The notes: a model not told the origin generated them from the letters alone. Shown: positions 1-10,516, numbered from the stretch's first letter. The stretch is DNA of 64,000 bases from Thermoplasmata archaeon (GCA_021816725.1 JAKAXD010000001.1:1-64000); one strand, 5' to 3'. Translations and numbers: made by a program.

Positions 1-3000
1 GCTTCCAGATTCTGCAAAGAAGTCCACCTTTTCTATTGAATTTATTTTGAATTTTAGGGTGGCCGAGCTTATTCCGGAAACTGTCACATTCTGGTTTACC
101 GTGTAATTGTCCAGATAACCGTAATACCTGTACGTTGTCGCAGCGTTGAAACTGTATGTTCCATTTGGCAGTTTTACTATTCCTGTCGGAGGTAGATAAT
201 ACCTTCCAGTGCTCTGGATGTATATCATTCCGGAATAAGAGCTGTTGTTCAGGAACGTTCCATAGTTGAGCGGGTATGCCCTTGCAAGGGAGACATTTAT
301 GCTCAGGCTGCTAGAGTTCACCTCAAATCCACCGAAGTATGCCAGGTTGCCGGAGGTCGCATAAACGGAGTAGCTCCCCCTTGGCAGTGAAAGTGATCCC
401 GAATTCAATATGCCGGATACGTTATCAGGTCCCTGTATGTAGTAATTCCCAGTGCTGAGCAAGGACCCATGATAGAGATAGCTGATTGAAACGCTTTCCA
501 CAATTTCACTCAACTTTCCTGACAGGTCAACAGTCTGCGGGGATGATATGTAGATGGAGGAGGTTGCGAAGTAGACGTAAGATGAGTTGTACGGAATGTC
601 CAATGTGAACGTGTATGATCCCTTCGGTAGCAGAATAAAGTGCTGCCAGGTGATGTTACCATACGATGAAGAGACGATTATGCTGCCTGATGGTGAAGAG
701 CGAAGTGTCACATTGTATGCAGTCTGGAAGTTGAGTGATATACTGGAATATGCTGTGAGATTCACTTGTTCCAGCGAAGCACTGCTTCCGCTGTACGCAT
801 ATACCGTGTACACCCCAATGGGTAGTGTGGAATTGATATTCGTTGATACAAGGTTCCCGTTCTGGAAGATGAATACGTTCTGCGCCGGGTCTACAAGAAG
901 CCTCGCCTTTATGGAGAGGACAGTAATGAATTTCTGCAGCGATTCTCCCGGTACTAGCGTCAGATATCCCATTGAACTGGAAGTTGTTGTTCCCGGACGG
1001 GAAAATGCTATTGAGTAGTTGCCTGGAAGTGCAGTGAGGTTGAAGTAGTGGGTCCCAGTGACGGAATAGTCAACTGATCCGTTCAGGAACATGGTAATAG
1101 GCACGGTTCCTGAATATGAGGAGTAAACTGATACTGAAACGGGCTGAACATTGAGGTTGATGTTCTTAAGGGAAGAAGATTGGACAGCATACCCAGGGGA
1201 CACGAAATTCACGCCACTTACGGTGATACCGTCCTGCAAGTATATTGTGTAAGAGCCGCTCTTTCCGTTAAATGTGTCGTAATAAGGTCTACCATTCAGT
1301 TCAGACGTCACTATGCCGTTGACGGAATTGCCGTCGTAGGTTACAGTCCCATTCAGTTCATATCCCGGGTAGCCGTTCATGTAAAGATACTGGTTCTGGT
1401 TGCTGACTGTGAAGGCCATTGACGACACGTATAAAGAAGAGCTTACCTTGGAATAGGTGACAGCATTGTACTGCCCAGCAGGCAGGTAGACGGAGAAGAA
1501 TCCGGTGTTGTTTCCTGTCAGTTCAACAAGTGAATTGCTTCCGGAAATTGATATGTGCGTGCTGCTCTGGCTTACTTTATTCACGTCATACTGCCCGGAT
1601 ACGAGGTATGCAGGTTGCAGGTTGAGAGTGACGGTCAAGCTTCCATTCACATTAAGTATCTGTGCCGCAGCATAATATCGCCCATTGTAGAACAGGTTGC
1701 TGTATAGAGTGTAGGTTGAAATCGGTAGGCTGAAATATCCTACACCGTTTGAATTTGTCAGCACTGCCTGAGTGCTGCTCACCTGGTTGGTGCCGTTGCC
1801 AATGGAAACTGATGCGCTGACTGGCATGCCATTAATCTGCGTTATGAAAGTAACTCTGAACATTTTCGTGAATGATAAGTTCAGGTTTGCGGTGGTGTTG
1901 TTTGCCAGTTGGGCCGTGAAATTATCCCATCCGCCTCCATTGTGCGCACTAACGTTATATATTCCTGTCGGCAGATAGTAGTTCTGGTCAGCCTTTGTTA
2001 GGTTGTATGAGAGGGTGACATTCCCCCTGCTGAAAGAAATCTTTGCTCCCGGGGAAAGCGTGACCCCTGGGGCAAGAGTTGCGTTCATTGTGCCGAAATC
2101 AAGCAGGACGTCCTTTGACACTTCAGTGGACGAAGCGGTAGCTGTGGTGACGTTGTTGTACCACTGTCCATAAACTTTTACTGATATATCATAAGTGTAA
2201 GGCTGAACATTGGTGAACTGGTAACTCCCATTTTCCATCGTATTCGTTATATATGTGGTATTGTAGGTTGAATTGTAGTACTTGACGGTTGCCGGAACAG
2301 GCTGATTTGTTAGTGGGATTTTCTTGCTGCTTGCCAGGTTAAGGAATACCACACCGTTCACCTGGGTGGAGTTCACCACTAAGTTGTGCGTTATGTTCCA
2401 GGTAGGCTGGCCGTATATGTTGTAGCTCATCCTGTTTGCCTGGGCGTTCGATATTGTGACGTTGTAATTACTTAATGTCTTGTTTCCTACCATATAGAGC
2501 TGGTTTAGGGAGCCCGTGGAATATGTTACCGTATCGTTGCCTGCAACTGCATAAATGGAATAGTATCCAGTCGAGTTCGTTAGAACAGACTGGTGGGGTA
2601 TTCCGTACTGGTCGCTAAGCGTGACCCTTACTCCCTGAAGTGGCATTCCGTTCGTGTTCGTAATCCTGCCGCTTATGATTGCACCCGGGTAATATTCCAG
2701 GAATATAACGTCGTTAGCCAGTAGCGACGCTGGCGGGAAAAGATCTACGGTACCGTCGTGGTTCACGAGATAATAATAGCCCTGCTCAAGAGAAACAGTT
2801 TTCCAGGCCGATGAATGGTTCTGGTAATTTGTGTAAGGATTCCATAGTACTGTCTTGTAGACGACCTCAAAGTTTGACATCCCCCATCCCTGCATGGCTG
2901 GGTAAGACGTGAGGTTGGACGAGAATCCTGGTATTCCGTTAGATGCTCCCACCACGCTTGGAGGATAACCTATGAAGCCCCTGTAGATCGTCGTGTTGTA

Positions 3001-5376
3001 GAATGCCGGCGTGTAGGTTATACTGTAGCTCACTGCAGTGTCTGAGGGCGGGAAGCTTTGCAGCGGATAAGTATTGCCAGATGTATCTGTTACGTTTATT
3101 GAATAGAAGTCAGTCGGGATGATCTCTCCTGAAGCATTCACATATGGGAAGTCTCCGAGGTAGGACGGAGCGTAGAAGATGCCTGTATTTGTTCCGTTGA
3201 ACGGGAAAAGTCCTGAATCAATGGCTACGTAGCTCATGTATTTGTTAAGCTGCTGTTCTATTGCAGAATAAAGATTTATAATTGTGTTCAGTGGGTAAAG
3301 ATTGGCAAGGTAATGCTCTACCAGTATGTACTTTGCGTCCCCGCTCTGCACCTGTTCAGTTGGGCCGTAGAAGCTGGGATCTGCTTCTATTTGAGGAATG
3401 TAGGTATGTGGATGGGTCTCATAGTTCATTATTGCTTCGGTTCCATTCTGTCCTAGGTACTGTACGAGTATGGGGATAACTGCTGAATTATTGAAACTGC
3501 CATTCACAGAGTAGTTATCGAGCATCCTGGTTATCATGACGGATATCATCTGGCTCTCATTCTGTGCAAGAAGGAGCTGGGCAGCTGGATATATGCCATC
3601 CTGGAAGTTATCTGCCATAACAGGATGATTTCCCTGTTCAAGCGTCTGGAACCCGTAATCCCACCACGACATGAAAGCCGGCCTCTGTGATGGAGCTAGT
3701 TGAGCATCCTGATTCTCAAACCACGATAGTGCAGTATTCAGGGGTTGGTTTGGCGTTGCAAGGGATGCCCCGAATGCGCCAAGATAATAGGGGGGAGAGT
3801 AGTTCGCTGGCCTCAGGAATGCAGGGGTATCGTTATAGAGTCCGCGGTCGTAGGAAGTCTTGTTGTTGTAAGGTATGGCCGAATCAACTGCATAGAACGT
3901 CGTGGGTACTACTAGGAGGAATACGACGATCAGGATGGTCGCATAGTGAGCAAACTTCAGTTCTTTTCTCAGGGCGTTCTTTATGCTCCTTCCCCTAGAT
4001 TTCTCTATAGCCTCCCTGAACTGGAGGAGTTCGAATGACCTGACAATAATATATGCAGTGAGTATGGATGCTGCTGTAGCCCCAAAATAGAGGAATTTTG
4101 AAGCTATCATGCTTATGACGATTATACCACCGAAATACAGGACGGCAAGCGTCATGTTGAATGTTGCGGTCTTCACCCACTTGTATACCAGATATGCAAG
4201 TCCTATGAAGGCCGCGAAGAACGTGAATGCGCCAAACTCAAGCAGATCTTCACCAAGCGGTAAGGCCTGTGCCTCTGCAATAGTATCGTAAATCTTGTTC
4301 TTTATGAAGTAGTGCTGTCCTGACATTATTGAGTAAATCAGTGATCTATCAACCTTGTACAAGAGCAGTATTCCAGCAATAGCAGCTACGATGAAAAGTC
4401 CAAGCGAAAAAAGCCAAGGCCTTTTCTGAAGAACAAGGAAGTATATTGCTACAATTAGAAGTGCAATCCATAGGATCAACGGGTAGTCAAACCTCACAGG
4501 GACGAAACCTGCTACGTAATACCACGGGAATGATATGAGGAATCCTGAACCAAGGAAGAGGGTTGCGAAGAATATTGAGAGTGCACTCCTCTTCTTTATG
4601 GCGAATATCGCTATCTGGATGACTGCCGATCCAACCAGGATGAGGATAAGAGAAATGGATCCAACCCAGGTGAGCATTGAGGCGGCTAGTGAGACCCCAC
4701 CGAGAAGGCCGTATACAACCGATATCGGGTTGCTTTTCAGGGACGGCCACAGGTTCTTGATTATTGAGCTGTCCTGGGATTCGTACTTGAAAGTGTTTAC
4801 TGCCCTGAGGAAGTAGTATATGAACATCAATCCGAAGAGTGCAGTGAATATATCGAATAGCCCTATAGTAGCAATGCTCTTCATCAGTGTGAGTGGTGAC
4901 ATTGCAACCAATATAGCAGCAATGAGCCCAACCTTTCTGTCAAACAGTTCCTTCCCGAGGAAGTATGTCGGGAACACTATGAATGCTCCGCCTATTGCAG
5001 TCGATGCAAGGAACATGGTCATTGTTGAGTTGTAAACCCCTCCGAGGAATGGGGAGAAGGCGTAGCCTAGCATTACTGCAAACCACATGAAGAAGGGTGG
5101 CCTAGGATTCTCGAGGCCTATAGGATAATTCAAGCTAGGATCAAACAGCAGCTGATGGTGGGTCTGCAGAATGTATATCACAATACGCATGTTGTAGTAG
5201 GCATCGGATCCTCCGGAAACGGCATAGTCTGCCCTCACCGCAGGACCGATTACGAAGAACAGGCTAAGGAATAGTGAGAAGAAGAAAGTTATCGCGAGAA
5301 CGATACCCGTCTTCGACTCTACGCCCATGTTCTTAAATGCATCTGTCAGAGTCTTAATTCTGCTCGTTGAAACCAT
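1..5376 (-). CDS. aglB: Oligosaccharyltransferase AglB/STT3 with a very long C-terminal extension (3' end outside window)
   Basis: Membrane enzyme that transfers lipid-linked glycans to Asn-X-Ser/Thr sites on exported proteins. The frame is open for 1792 codons from ATG 5376 to the window edge without a stop, so the gene is partial. About a dozen membrane segments fill the first ~490 residues. The first acidic motif lies in GGSDAYYNMR (D58), a TIXE motif is TIAE (365-368), and the catalytic WWDYG is at 571-575. From about residue 900 the protein is a chain of Ser/Thr/Asn-rich beta-sandwich modules, starting with a carboxypeptidase-regulatory-like unit (SGRITNTNGMPL). Typical AglB proteins are 600-1000 residues, so this tail is exceptional. 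GGTGG lies 6 nt before the ATG and a TTTTAA box about 42 nt before it. The surface-protein and glycan genes downstream supply its likely substrates. Confidence 0.93.
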   Translation of the reverse strand, partial: MVSTSRIKTLTDAFKNMGVESKTGIVLAITFFFSLFLSLFFVIGPAVRADYAVSGGSDAYYNMRIVIYILQTHHQLLFDPSLNYPIGLENPRPPFFMWFAVMLGYAFSPFLGGVYNSTMTMFLASTAIGGAFIVFPTYFLGKELFDRKVGLIAAILVAMSPLTLMKSIATIGLFDIFTALFGLMFIYYFLRAVNTFKYESQDSSIIKNLWPSLKSNPISVVYGLLGGVSLAASMLTWVGSISLILILVGSAVIQIAIFAIKKRSALSIFFATLFLGSGFLISFPWYYVAGFVPVRFDYPLILWIALLIVAIYFLVLQKRPWLFSLGLFIVAAIAGILLLYKVDRSLIYSIMSGQHYFIKNKIYDTIAEAQALPLGEDLLEFGAFTFFAAFIGLAYLVYKWVKTATFNMTLAVLYFGGIIVISMIASKFLYFGATAASILTAYIIVRSFELLQFREAIEKSRGRSIKNALRKELKFAHYATILIVVFLLVVPTTFYAVDSAIPYNNKTSYDRGLYNDTPAFLRPANYSPPYYLGAFGASLATPNQPLNTALSWFENQDAQLAPSQRPAFMSWWDYGFQTLEQGNHPVMADNFQDGIYPAAQLLLAQNESQMISVMITRMLDNYSVNGSFNNSAVIPILVQYLGQNGTEAIMNYETHPHTYIPQIEADPSFYGPTEQVQSGDAKYILVEHYLANLYPLNTIINLYSAIEQQLNKYMSYVAIDSGLFPFNGTNTGIFYAPSYLGDFPYVNASGEIIPTDFYSINVTDTSGNTYPLQSFPPSDTAVSYSITYTPAFYNTTIYRGFIGYPPSVVGASNGIPGFSSNLTSYPAMQGWGMSNFEVVYKTVLWNPYTNYQNHSSAWKTVSLEQGYYYLVNHDGTVDLFPPASLLANDVIFLEYYPGAIISGRITNTNGMPLQGVRVTLSDQYGIPHQSVLTNSTGYYSIYAVAGNDTVTYSTGSLNQLYMVGNKTLSNYNVTISNAQANRMSYNIYGQPTWNITHNLVVNSTQVNGVVFLNLASSKKIPLTNQPVPATVKYYNSTYNTTYITNTMENGSYQFTNVQPYTYDISVKVYGQWYNNVTTATASSTEVSKDVLLDFGTMNATLAPGVTLSPGAKISFSRGNVTLSYNLTKADQNYYLPTGIYNVSAHNGGGWDNFTAQLANNTTANLNLSFTKMFRVTFITQINGMPVSASVSIGNGTNQVSSTQAVLTNSNGVGYFSLPISTYTLYSNLFYNGRYYAAAQILNVNGSLTVTLNLQPAYLVSGQYDVNKVSQSSTHISISGSNSLVELTGNNTGFFSVYLPAGQYNAVTYSKVSSSLYVSSMAFTVSNQNQYLYMNGYPGYELNGTVTYDGNSVNGIVTSELNGRPYYDTFNGKSGSYTIYLQDGITVSGVNFVSPGYAVQSSSLKNINLNVQPVSVSVYSSYSGTVPITMFLNGSVDYSVTGTHYFNLTALPGNYSIAFSRPGTTTSSSMGYLTLVPGESLQKFITVLSIKARLLVDPAQNVFIFQNGNLVSTNINSTLPIGVYTVYAYSGSSASLEQVNLTAYSSISLNFQTAYNVTLRSSPSGSIIVSSSYGNITWQHFILLPKGSYTFTLDIPYNSSYVYFATSSIYISSPQTVDLSGKLSEIVESVSISYLYHGSLLSTGNYYIQGPDNVSGILNSGSLSLPRGSYSVYATSGNLAYFGGFEVNSSSLSINVSLARAYPLNYGTFLNNSSYSGMIYIQSTGRYYLPPTGIVKLPNGTYSFNAATTYRYYGYLDNYTVNQNVTVSGISSATLKFKINSIEKVDFFAESGS

Positions 5377-5776
5377 CAAGTCCACCGATTATTCGGGCTA
5401 ATCAGAATCCACCATTAAAATGTTTGCAGCGAATATTTGAGTCAGTGCAGGAAATGATGTTACAGCAAAGTCATTTCAAACTGGAAATTAGGCTTCGGAT
5501 TAGCACTTACGTTCATCAAGTTTTTTTAGATGAAAGGGAAGATGGATTTTCTTCATGCGATTTTGAACGATTTGAAATTCAAATAAACATCTATATAAAT
5601 ATTAATAGTTTCATATATATTGAGGCTAATATTGAAAGTTGATATCCGTCCTATCTGGGATAAAAGCAAGATTGATGTGACAGTCATTTCCTATATCTCA
5701 TCTAGGCCAGATAAGGTCCCCTTAACCAGTTGTTTGATCACGAATATAATAGGATCATTTCATAGTTTGACATCAC
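5377..5776. other. Intergenic region with the aglB promoter
   Basis: This 400-bp gap lies between two minus-strand genes. Near its left end the minus strand reads CATTTTAATGG (5412-5422), a plausible TATA element giving a leader of about 17 nt before aglB. A strongly AT-rich block (about 5580-5635) contains several TATATA-like strings. I see no convincing coding frame, RNA gene or repeat; short open frames on the plus strand have no family resemblance. Confidence 0.5.
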
Positions 5777-7702
5777 TCAGTTGCCCTTTGTTATGAAGTC
5801 GATTGCTTCCTTCAGGTCATTCCCCTTGAACTTGCAGGATTTATCATCACATATCTGTATGAATTCAGAACCCGGGACGACTAGAACATTTGGAATGTAT
5901 CTCCTTCCTATTTCTGAAAGAAGGTCCTCTCTGAGTTTATCCGGTATCTCTATCTTCATCTCCTTCCCCTTTGAAACCAAGGAGGAAAGAAGGTAAACGG
6001 AAGATAGCGGATTCCTTAGCATCTCATTTCTTCTCGAATGGAATATCGAATCTGCAAACTCCCTGAATTCCTCAGCTCCGGTTATAAGAAACAATCTTTC
6101 GAGCACATCATAAAGAACAGATTCGCCTGACGGGTATATGATATCCAGCCTGTCCTTGTTCCTCGTAATCGTTTTCAATTCTCCCTCGGGGCTGCTGTAG
6201 AACCCGCCTTCCATTTTGTCAAGGAACTTTTCCTTCACTATGTTCATTTTCTCAAGAGCCTCTGAGAGGAACTCCTTTTCACCAGTCGCTTCATAAAGGT
6301 CTAGCATGAGTGAGATGTAGTATGCATAATCCTCGAGCAGCGCCTCCACCCCCTTCGACCCTTTCCTTACTGTCCTGTAGAGCTTACTACCGGAGGAGAA
6401 TGATTTCATTAGTCTCCTGGACGTATCGACGATCTCATCAATCCCCTTCATTTGCATTGTAATGGAATATGAAAGCATCGAGGATAGGAGCATTGCATTC
6501 CATGCAAGTATTGCCTTGTCGTCCTTCTTCGGAGTGCCTCTCTCATTCCTTACTTTCAATATGATGCCATTCAGTTCCTTGAGTGACTTCACTTTGTCCC
6601 TTGATACGTTGAACAACTCCCTCCTCCTCAGTACTATCCTGTTCTCCATGTCCCTGTCAAAATAGTAGCTCTCCTCTATCTTCTTCCTTGTTTCTTCGTC
6701 GAATTCTTCCTTCAGTTCATCGTCGGTCCAGGTGTAGTAATACCCCTCGTTCCCCTCGAAATCAGCATCGAGGCCGCTATCGTAGAAGCCGTCGGGATTC
6801 TTCATCTCCCTGTTCACGAACTCTACTATTTCCCCCGCAACCTCAAGGAATGAGTTGTCTCCTGAAAATCTGTAGTACTGAGTATAAGCTTCAATTGTCA
6901 TTGCCTGATCGTAAAGCATCTTCTCGAAGTGTGGTATCTTCCATTCTGAGTCAGTTGAATAACGGTGAAGGCCGTATCCCACCTGGTCGTATATGCCACC
7001 GTTCCTCATGTTCCTCAGTGTCTTCTCGACAAGGTATGAAAGATTCTTGATCTTCTTCGAATGCATGTATTTCATCAGGAATAAAATGTAGGGGAAGTTT
7101 GGGAATTTAGGCTGGTCGCCGAAACCCCCGTTCTTCCTGTCATACATGTTCTGCAGGATTTCCAAGGAATCCTCGAACCTGATTTCCCCCTCCAACTCCT
7201 TTTCCGGAACAAGAGTTATTGAAGATACCTGATCTGCTGCCTCTATGATCCTTCCTCTTTCAGACTTCCATATATCAGAGATGGCCCTCAGTATTCCCTC
7301 CATGCCTCCGTTTCCTCCCGTCTCCCTCGCAGGCAGGTAGGTGAAAACCTGGAATGGTCTTCCGTCCGGCATTGCTATTACGTTCAAAGGCCATCCACCG
7401 CTGCCATTCATGATCTGGGAGACGTGCATGTAAAATGAATCTATATCCGGTCTCTCCTCCCTGTCTACCACCACCGGAATGTAATTCTCGTTGATGATCC
7501 TGGATATTTCCTGGTCCCTGAAAGATTCCTTCTGGATGACGTGGCACCAGTGGCATGTTGAATAACCAATCGTTATGAATAGTGGCTTGTCAACTTTCTT
7601 TGCCATTTCGAAGAGGCTATCGCTCCATATGTTCCACTTGACCGGGTCACCCTTATGCTCTTCAAGATAGGGACTTCTTTCGAAATTTTCCTCGCTTTTC
7701 AT
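5777..7702 (-). CDS. Thioredoxin-like DUF255 / YyaL-SSP411 family protein
   Basis: A 641-residue cytosolic protein of the DUF255 (YyaL/SPATA20) family: an N-terminal thioredoxin-like domain followed by an alpha/alpha six-hairpin barrel related to N-acylglucosamine 2-epimerases. The hallmark CHWCHV motif is near residue 52, followed by the family's DREERPDID and GGWPLN strings. The barrel contains FPNFPYILFLMKY and HFEKMLYDQA. The length is normal for the family. The biochemical role of the family is not established; a redox-linked or sugar-related function is often suggested. It is monocistronic by position, and a TATA box 25 nt before the ATG indicates a leaderless mRNA. Confidence 0.93.
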   Translation of the reverse strand: MKSEENFERSPYLEEHKGDPVKWNIWSDSLFEMAKKVDKPLFITIGYSTCHWCHVIQKESFRDQEISRIINENYIPVVVDREERPDIDSFYMHVSQIMNGSGGWPLNVIAMPDGRPFQVFTYLPARETGGNGGMEGILRAISDIWKSERGRIIEAADQVSSITLVPEKELEGEIRFEDSLEILQNMYDRKNGGFGDQPKFPNFPYILFLMKYMHSKKIKNLSYLVEKTLRNMRNGGIYDQVGYGLHRYSTDSEWKIPHFEKMLYDQAMTIEAYTQYYRFSGDNSFLEVAGEIVEFVNREMKNPDGFYDSGLDADFEGNEGYYYTWTDDELKEEFDEETRKKIEESYYFDRDMENRIVLRRRELFNVSRDKVKSLKELNGIILKVRNERGTPKKDDKAILAWNAMLLSSMLSYSITMQMKGIDEIVDTSRRLMKSFSSGSKLYRTVRKGSKGVEALLEDYAYYISLMLDLYEATGEKEFLSEALEKMNIVKEKFLDKMEGGFYSSPEGELKTITRNKDRLDIIYPSGESVLYDVLERLFLITGAEEFREFADSIFHSRRNEMLRNPLSSVYLLSSLVSKGKEMKIEIPDKLREDLLSEIGRRYIPNVLVVPGSEFIQICDDKSCKFKGNDLKEAIDFITKGN

Positions 7703-7721
7703 TGCTTCGGCATCTTTTACG

Positions 7722-7730
7722 GTATATTAA
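7722..7730 (-). promoter_or_regulatory. TATA box of the DUF255 gene
   Basis: Minus-strand TTAATATAC centred near 7726, about 24-25 nt before ATG 7702. This places the transcription start at the start codon, as expected for a leaderless archaeal transcript. Confidence 0.55.
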
Positions 7731-7927
7731 CAATTCTTTTGCTCAGTTGCCTAATTGATTGCAGAAAACGTGGCTGCAAAGAGATGTCTCGCGACCTTTA
7801 GGCCATTGCTTCGATGCACTCTCAAATATGAAGTCAATGGTGATGGAAGAGGACGATTTTTGTCTCGGATCAGGAACCATTGCAGGCAACAAGTTCCACG
7901 ATGGTATGGGCTATCAGGGTACAGTCT

Positions 7928-9622
7928 TCATGTGAACGTGAACCTCTTCCTTGAATAATCAAAGAGTCTTATCCAGATCACGTAGCTGATTATTATTATG
8001 ACAATGATCATGAAGATGTCTATTGCATCCGTGAGCAGAAGGTTCCCGCTGGCAATTGACTGGTCTATCATCTTCATAAGGCCAAATGATACCGTATAAG
8101 TACCAGATGGCAACTTCTGGTACTCTCCCACCATCAGGCCTGCCCAGTAGCTTCCTATCGCAGACATGGACCCTGTTATAAGTGCTGGGATTATGGCGGG
8201 AATGGTAAGGTACCTCAATTTATTCATTCCTTTTAGCCTAAGGGTAGTTGCTACCATCTCGAAATCCGAGGGTATGTTCCTTGCAGCTCCGAAGACGTTG
8301 AAGAAGATATACGATGCAGCTGACAGGTAAGTTATGATGAGAACCTCTATGTTCAGCGATATGTCGAATGAGAGGAATTTCATCAGGAAAGGCGTGAGAT
8401 ACACAAGGATTAGAGGGTAAAAGATAGGTGCAGGAACTGAATAGAGAACCTGCATGCCGCTGTTAAGCATATCCCCCTCCCTCCTCCTTTTCCCAGCGAT
8501 TATTGCAAGGGGGACCATAGTCGCCAGGGAAATGGCGTACACAATTCCAATCCTTAACAGGTCGTATGCCGTCCCGATACCTGCAGACACAAGGAACGAA
8601 GGCCTCGTTACGTAGAGAGAAAATGCAGCCGCGAATCCTGACTGTGCTATCAGGTATATTGCCACTATGAGTATCAGTATCAAGGATGAACCGACAGTTA
8701 TGTTTAGTGCTCTTGAAGAAGATTTGAGTACCCTCTTCTTTCCACCGACGTTCTGGATTCTCGATGCCACCCTGCCCACAGATGTAACTAGGCTTGTCAC
8801 AGATCCCGCGACCTGGTTTGTCCTCTGATAAATTGAAGACATCAGCTCGCTCCTTCTCCTCATCCTCCTCTGCCCCTGCGTTCCAGCATCTGCCTCGAAC
8901 GTGTAACGCTCCGTCCTCCTAATCAGGGGGTTGATAATGAATCGTGAATTGATTATTATCACTATCACCATCACAAGTATCATGATCAGGGTCCCTGCAA
9001 GATCCTGGCGGCTAGCCAGTAGAACAGCAACCTGTCCTATACCGAAAACATGGTAATCCTGGGAGCCAAGCTGTATCACCTCTGATAGCGTGATGTAGAA
9101 CAGCCCGCTTGCGAAACTTGGCATGATGTTTGCAACGATCTTCTGGTAGCTGGAAGGCAGGTAGAGATACCTGAACCTTTTCCAGAGGGTCATCTTGAAT
9201 GCATAAGTGGATTCAAGCAGCTCCCGGGGAATATGGGTCACAGCCTGGTAAACGCCAATTATGATGTTCCAGACGAGAGCGGTAATAATCAGCACATCCA
9301 CGGACAGTTCCGTCCCCACAGGTCCTCCGATATCCTTGAGGAAGAACACCAGCACTATGGGGAAGAATGAGATTACTGGAATTGCTTCAAGAACATCCAC
9401 TATTGGAATAAGGATCAATTCGGCAACCCTGACTCTTGCAGCAAGTATCCCGAAGATGATTGCTATGAAAATGGAAATTCCCATGAGAATCCACAATCTC
9501 AGGAATGTGACACCTGTAGCCTCGAGAATGAGAAGTATGAGGGCGAAACTTACCATGACTCTCAACCCAATCAAATGAGCGTAGAAATCCTTTTCTGAAG
9601 ATCGGTGACATTTTAGTCTCAT
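7928..9622 (-). CDS. ABC transporter duplicated permease, NitT/TauT-like (COG4986 type)
   Basis: A 564-residue polytopic membrane protein in which two BPD_transp_1 permease domains are fused in tandem, roughly residues 1-230 and 290-560. A basic cytoplasmic linker (RRTERYTFEADAG to about residue 285) joins them. The coupling-helix region of the first half reads RELLESTYAFKMTLWKRF, and of the second NIPSDFEMVATTLRLKG, both typical of anion-type (nitrate/sulfonate/taurine-like) importers. The ATPase gene is divergent and adjacent. No substrate-binding protein gene is near, a common situation for this duplicated-permease subfamily, so the substrate cannot be inferred. ATG 9622 is the first in frame; no clear TATA box is visible at the expected distance. 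Confidence 0.88.
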   Translation of the reverse strand: MRLKCHRSSEKDFYAHLIGLRVMVSFALILLILEATGVTFLRLWILMGISIFIAIIFGILAARVRVAELILIPIVDVLEAIPVISFFPIVLVFFLKDIGGPVGTELSVDVLIITALVWNIIIGVYQAVTHIPRELLESTYAFKMTLWKRFRYLYLPSSYQKIVANIMPSFASGLFYITLSEVIQLGSQDYHVFGIGQVAVLLASRQDLAGTLIMILVMVIVIIINSRFIINPLIRRTERYTFEADAGTQGQRRMRRRSELMSSIYQRTNQVAGSVTSLVTSVGRVASRIQNVGGKKRVLKSSSRALNITVGSSLILILIVAIYLIAQSGFAAAFSLYVTRPSFLVSAGIGTAYDLLRIGIVYAISLATMVPLAIIAGKRRREGDMLNSGMQVLYSVPAPIFYPLILVYLTPFLMKFLSFDISLNIEVLIITYLSAASYIFFNVFGAARNIPSDFEMVATTLRLKGMNKLRYLTIPAIIPALITGSMSAIGSYWAGLMVGEYQKLPSGTYTVSFGLMKMIDQSIASGNLLLTDAIDIFMIIVIIIISYVIWIRLFDYSRKRFTFT

Positions 9623-9733
9623 CTCAACCTGAAAGCCCCAAAATTCTTCATCTATTCATCAGTTTATTTCAATCAACGGGTATCATTTCATCTCCTGGTA
9701 AAGATGCGTAAGTAGTTCTATGTCAGGCAAGGC

Positions 9734-9742
9734 TTTATAATA
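9734..9742 (+). promoter_or_regulatory. TATA box of the ABC ATPase gene
   Basis: TTTATAATA centred at 9738, about 23 nt before ATG 9761. It supports ATG 9761 over the upstream TTG 9752 as the start and predicts a leaderless mRNA. Confidence 0.6.
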
Positions 9743-9760
9743 TTACTGCCTTTGGCATTG

Positions 9761-10516
9761 ATGGATTTACTGGAACTGAAAGGTATAGGAGTCGAATACG
9801 ATTCCAACGGAAAGAAACTTCTGTCACTCCGCGACGTCTCTTTCTCCATTCAGAGCAACCAGTTTGTGTCCATCATAGGCCCTTCAGGCTGCGGAAAATC
9901 AACAATAATCAAGATACTTCTCGGGCTGCTTAAACCATCTGCGGGCACAGTGACCCTGGGAGGGAAACTTTTTGATGCATCAAATCTTAAATTTTCAGTC
10001 GTGTTCCAGAATCCAGCGCTGTTTCCCTGGCTCGATGTGCTCAAGAATGTGGAGATTGCACTGGAGGCTATTACGGACGACGAGAGATACATCAGGGAAA
10101 CTGCAGAGAAATTCATAAAGATCGTTGGAATAGATGGTTTCGAGGAAGCCTATCCAAGGGAACTTTCCGGAGGGATGAAGCAGAGGGTGTCTATAGCGAG
10201 GGCACTTGCGACGGGGCCGGACCTGCTGCTCCTGGACGAACCTTTTGCTGCGCTGGACGTATTCTCCGCACAGGCACTAAGGGAAGAGCTCCTGGACCTA
10301 TGGGAATCCCCAGACCTACCTCCAGATACAGTTCTGATGGTCACGCATAACGTTGACGAAGCGGTGCAGATGAGCGACAAGATAATAGTGCTGAGCCCAA
10401 GGCCTGGCAGGGTTCTTGGTGAGATCAAGGTCGAGCTTCCAAGGCCCAGAAACACCAGGAGCGAAGAATTCTACTCCGTGGTGGATACAGTGGTTAAACT
10501 GATGTCTTCAGACTAG
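9761..10516 (+). CDS. ABC transporter ATP-binding protein, NitT/TauT type
   Basis: A 251-residue ATPase that powers the adjacent divergent permease. From ATG 9761, Walker A is GPSGCGKST (40-48), the Q-loop follows in VVFQNPALFPWLDV, the signature is LSGGMKQR, Walker B is LLLLDEPFAALD, and the H-loop is MVTHNVDEA. The TATA spacing decides for ATG 9761; TTG 9752 would add three residues. Many NitT/TauT-like ATPases of this kind carry a C-terminal 'AAA-associated' domain. Here the protein stops at the end of the ATPase fold and that domain is encoded separately by the convergent gene that overlaps its last 4 nt. Confidence 0.93.
   Translation: MDLLELKGIGVEYDSNGKKLLSLRDVSFSIQSNQFVSIIGPSGCGKSTIIKILLGLLKPSAGTVTLGGKLFDASNLKFSVVFQNPALFPWLDVLKNVEIALEAITDDERYIRETAEKFIKIVGIDGFEEAYPRELSGGMKQRVSIARALATGPDLLLLDEPFAALDVFSAQALREELLDLWESPDLPPDTVLMVTHNVDEAVQMSDKIIVLSPRPGRVLGEIKVELPRPRNTRSEEFYSVVDTVVKLMSSD

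Noticed and set aside
7759..7935. 58-codon plus-strand frame in the gap before the ABC permease end
   Set aside because: It starts with TTG, overlaps the permease stop, and shows no known motif. A TATA-like string lies upstream, but that is already explained as the divergent DUF255 promoter.
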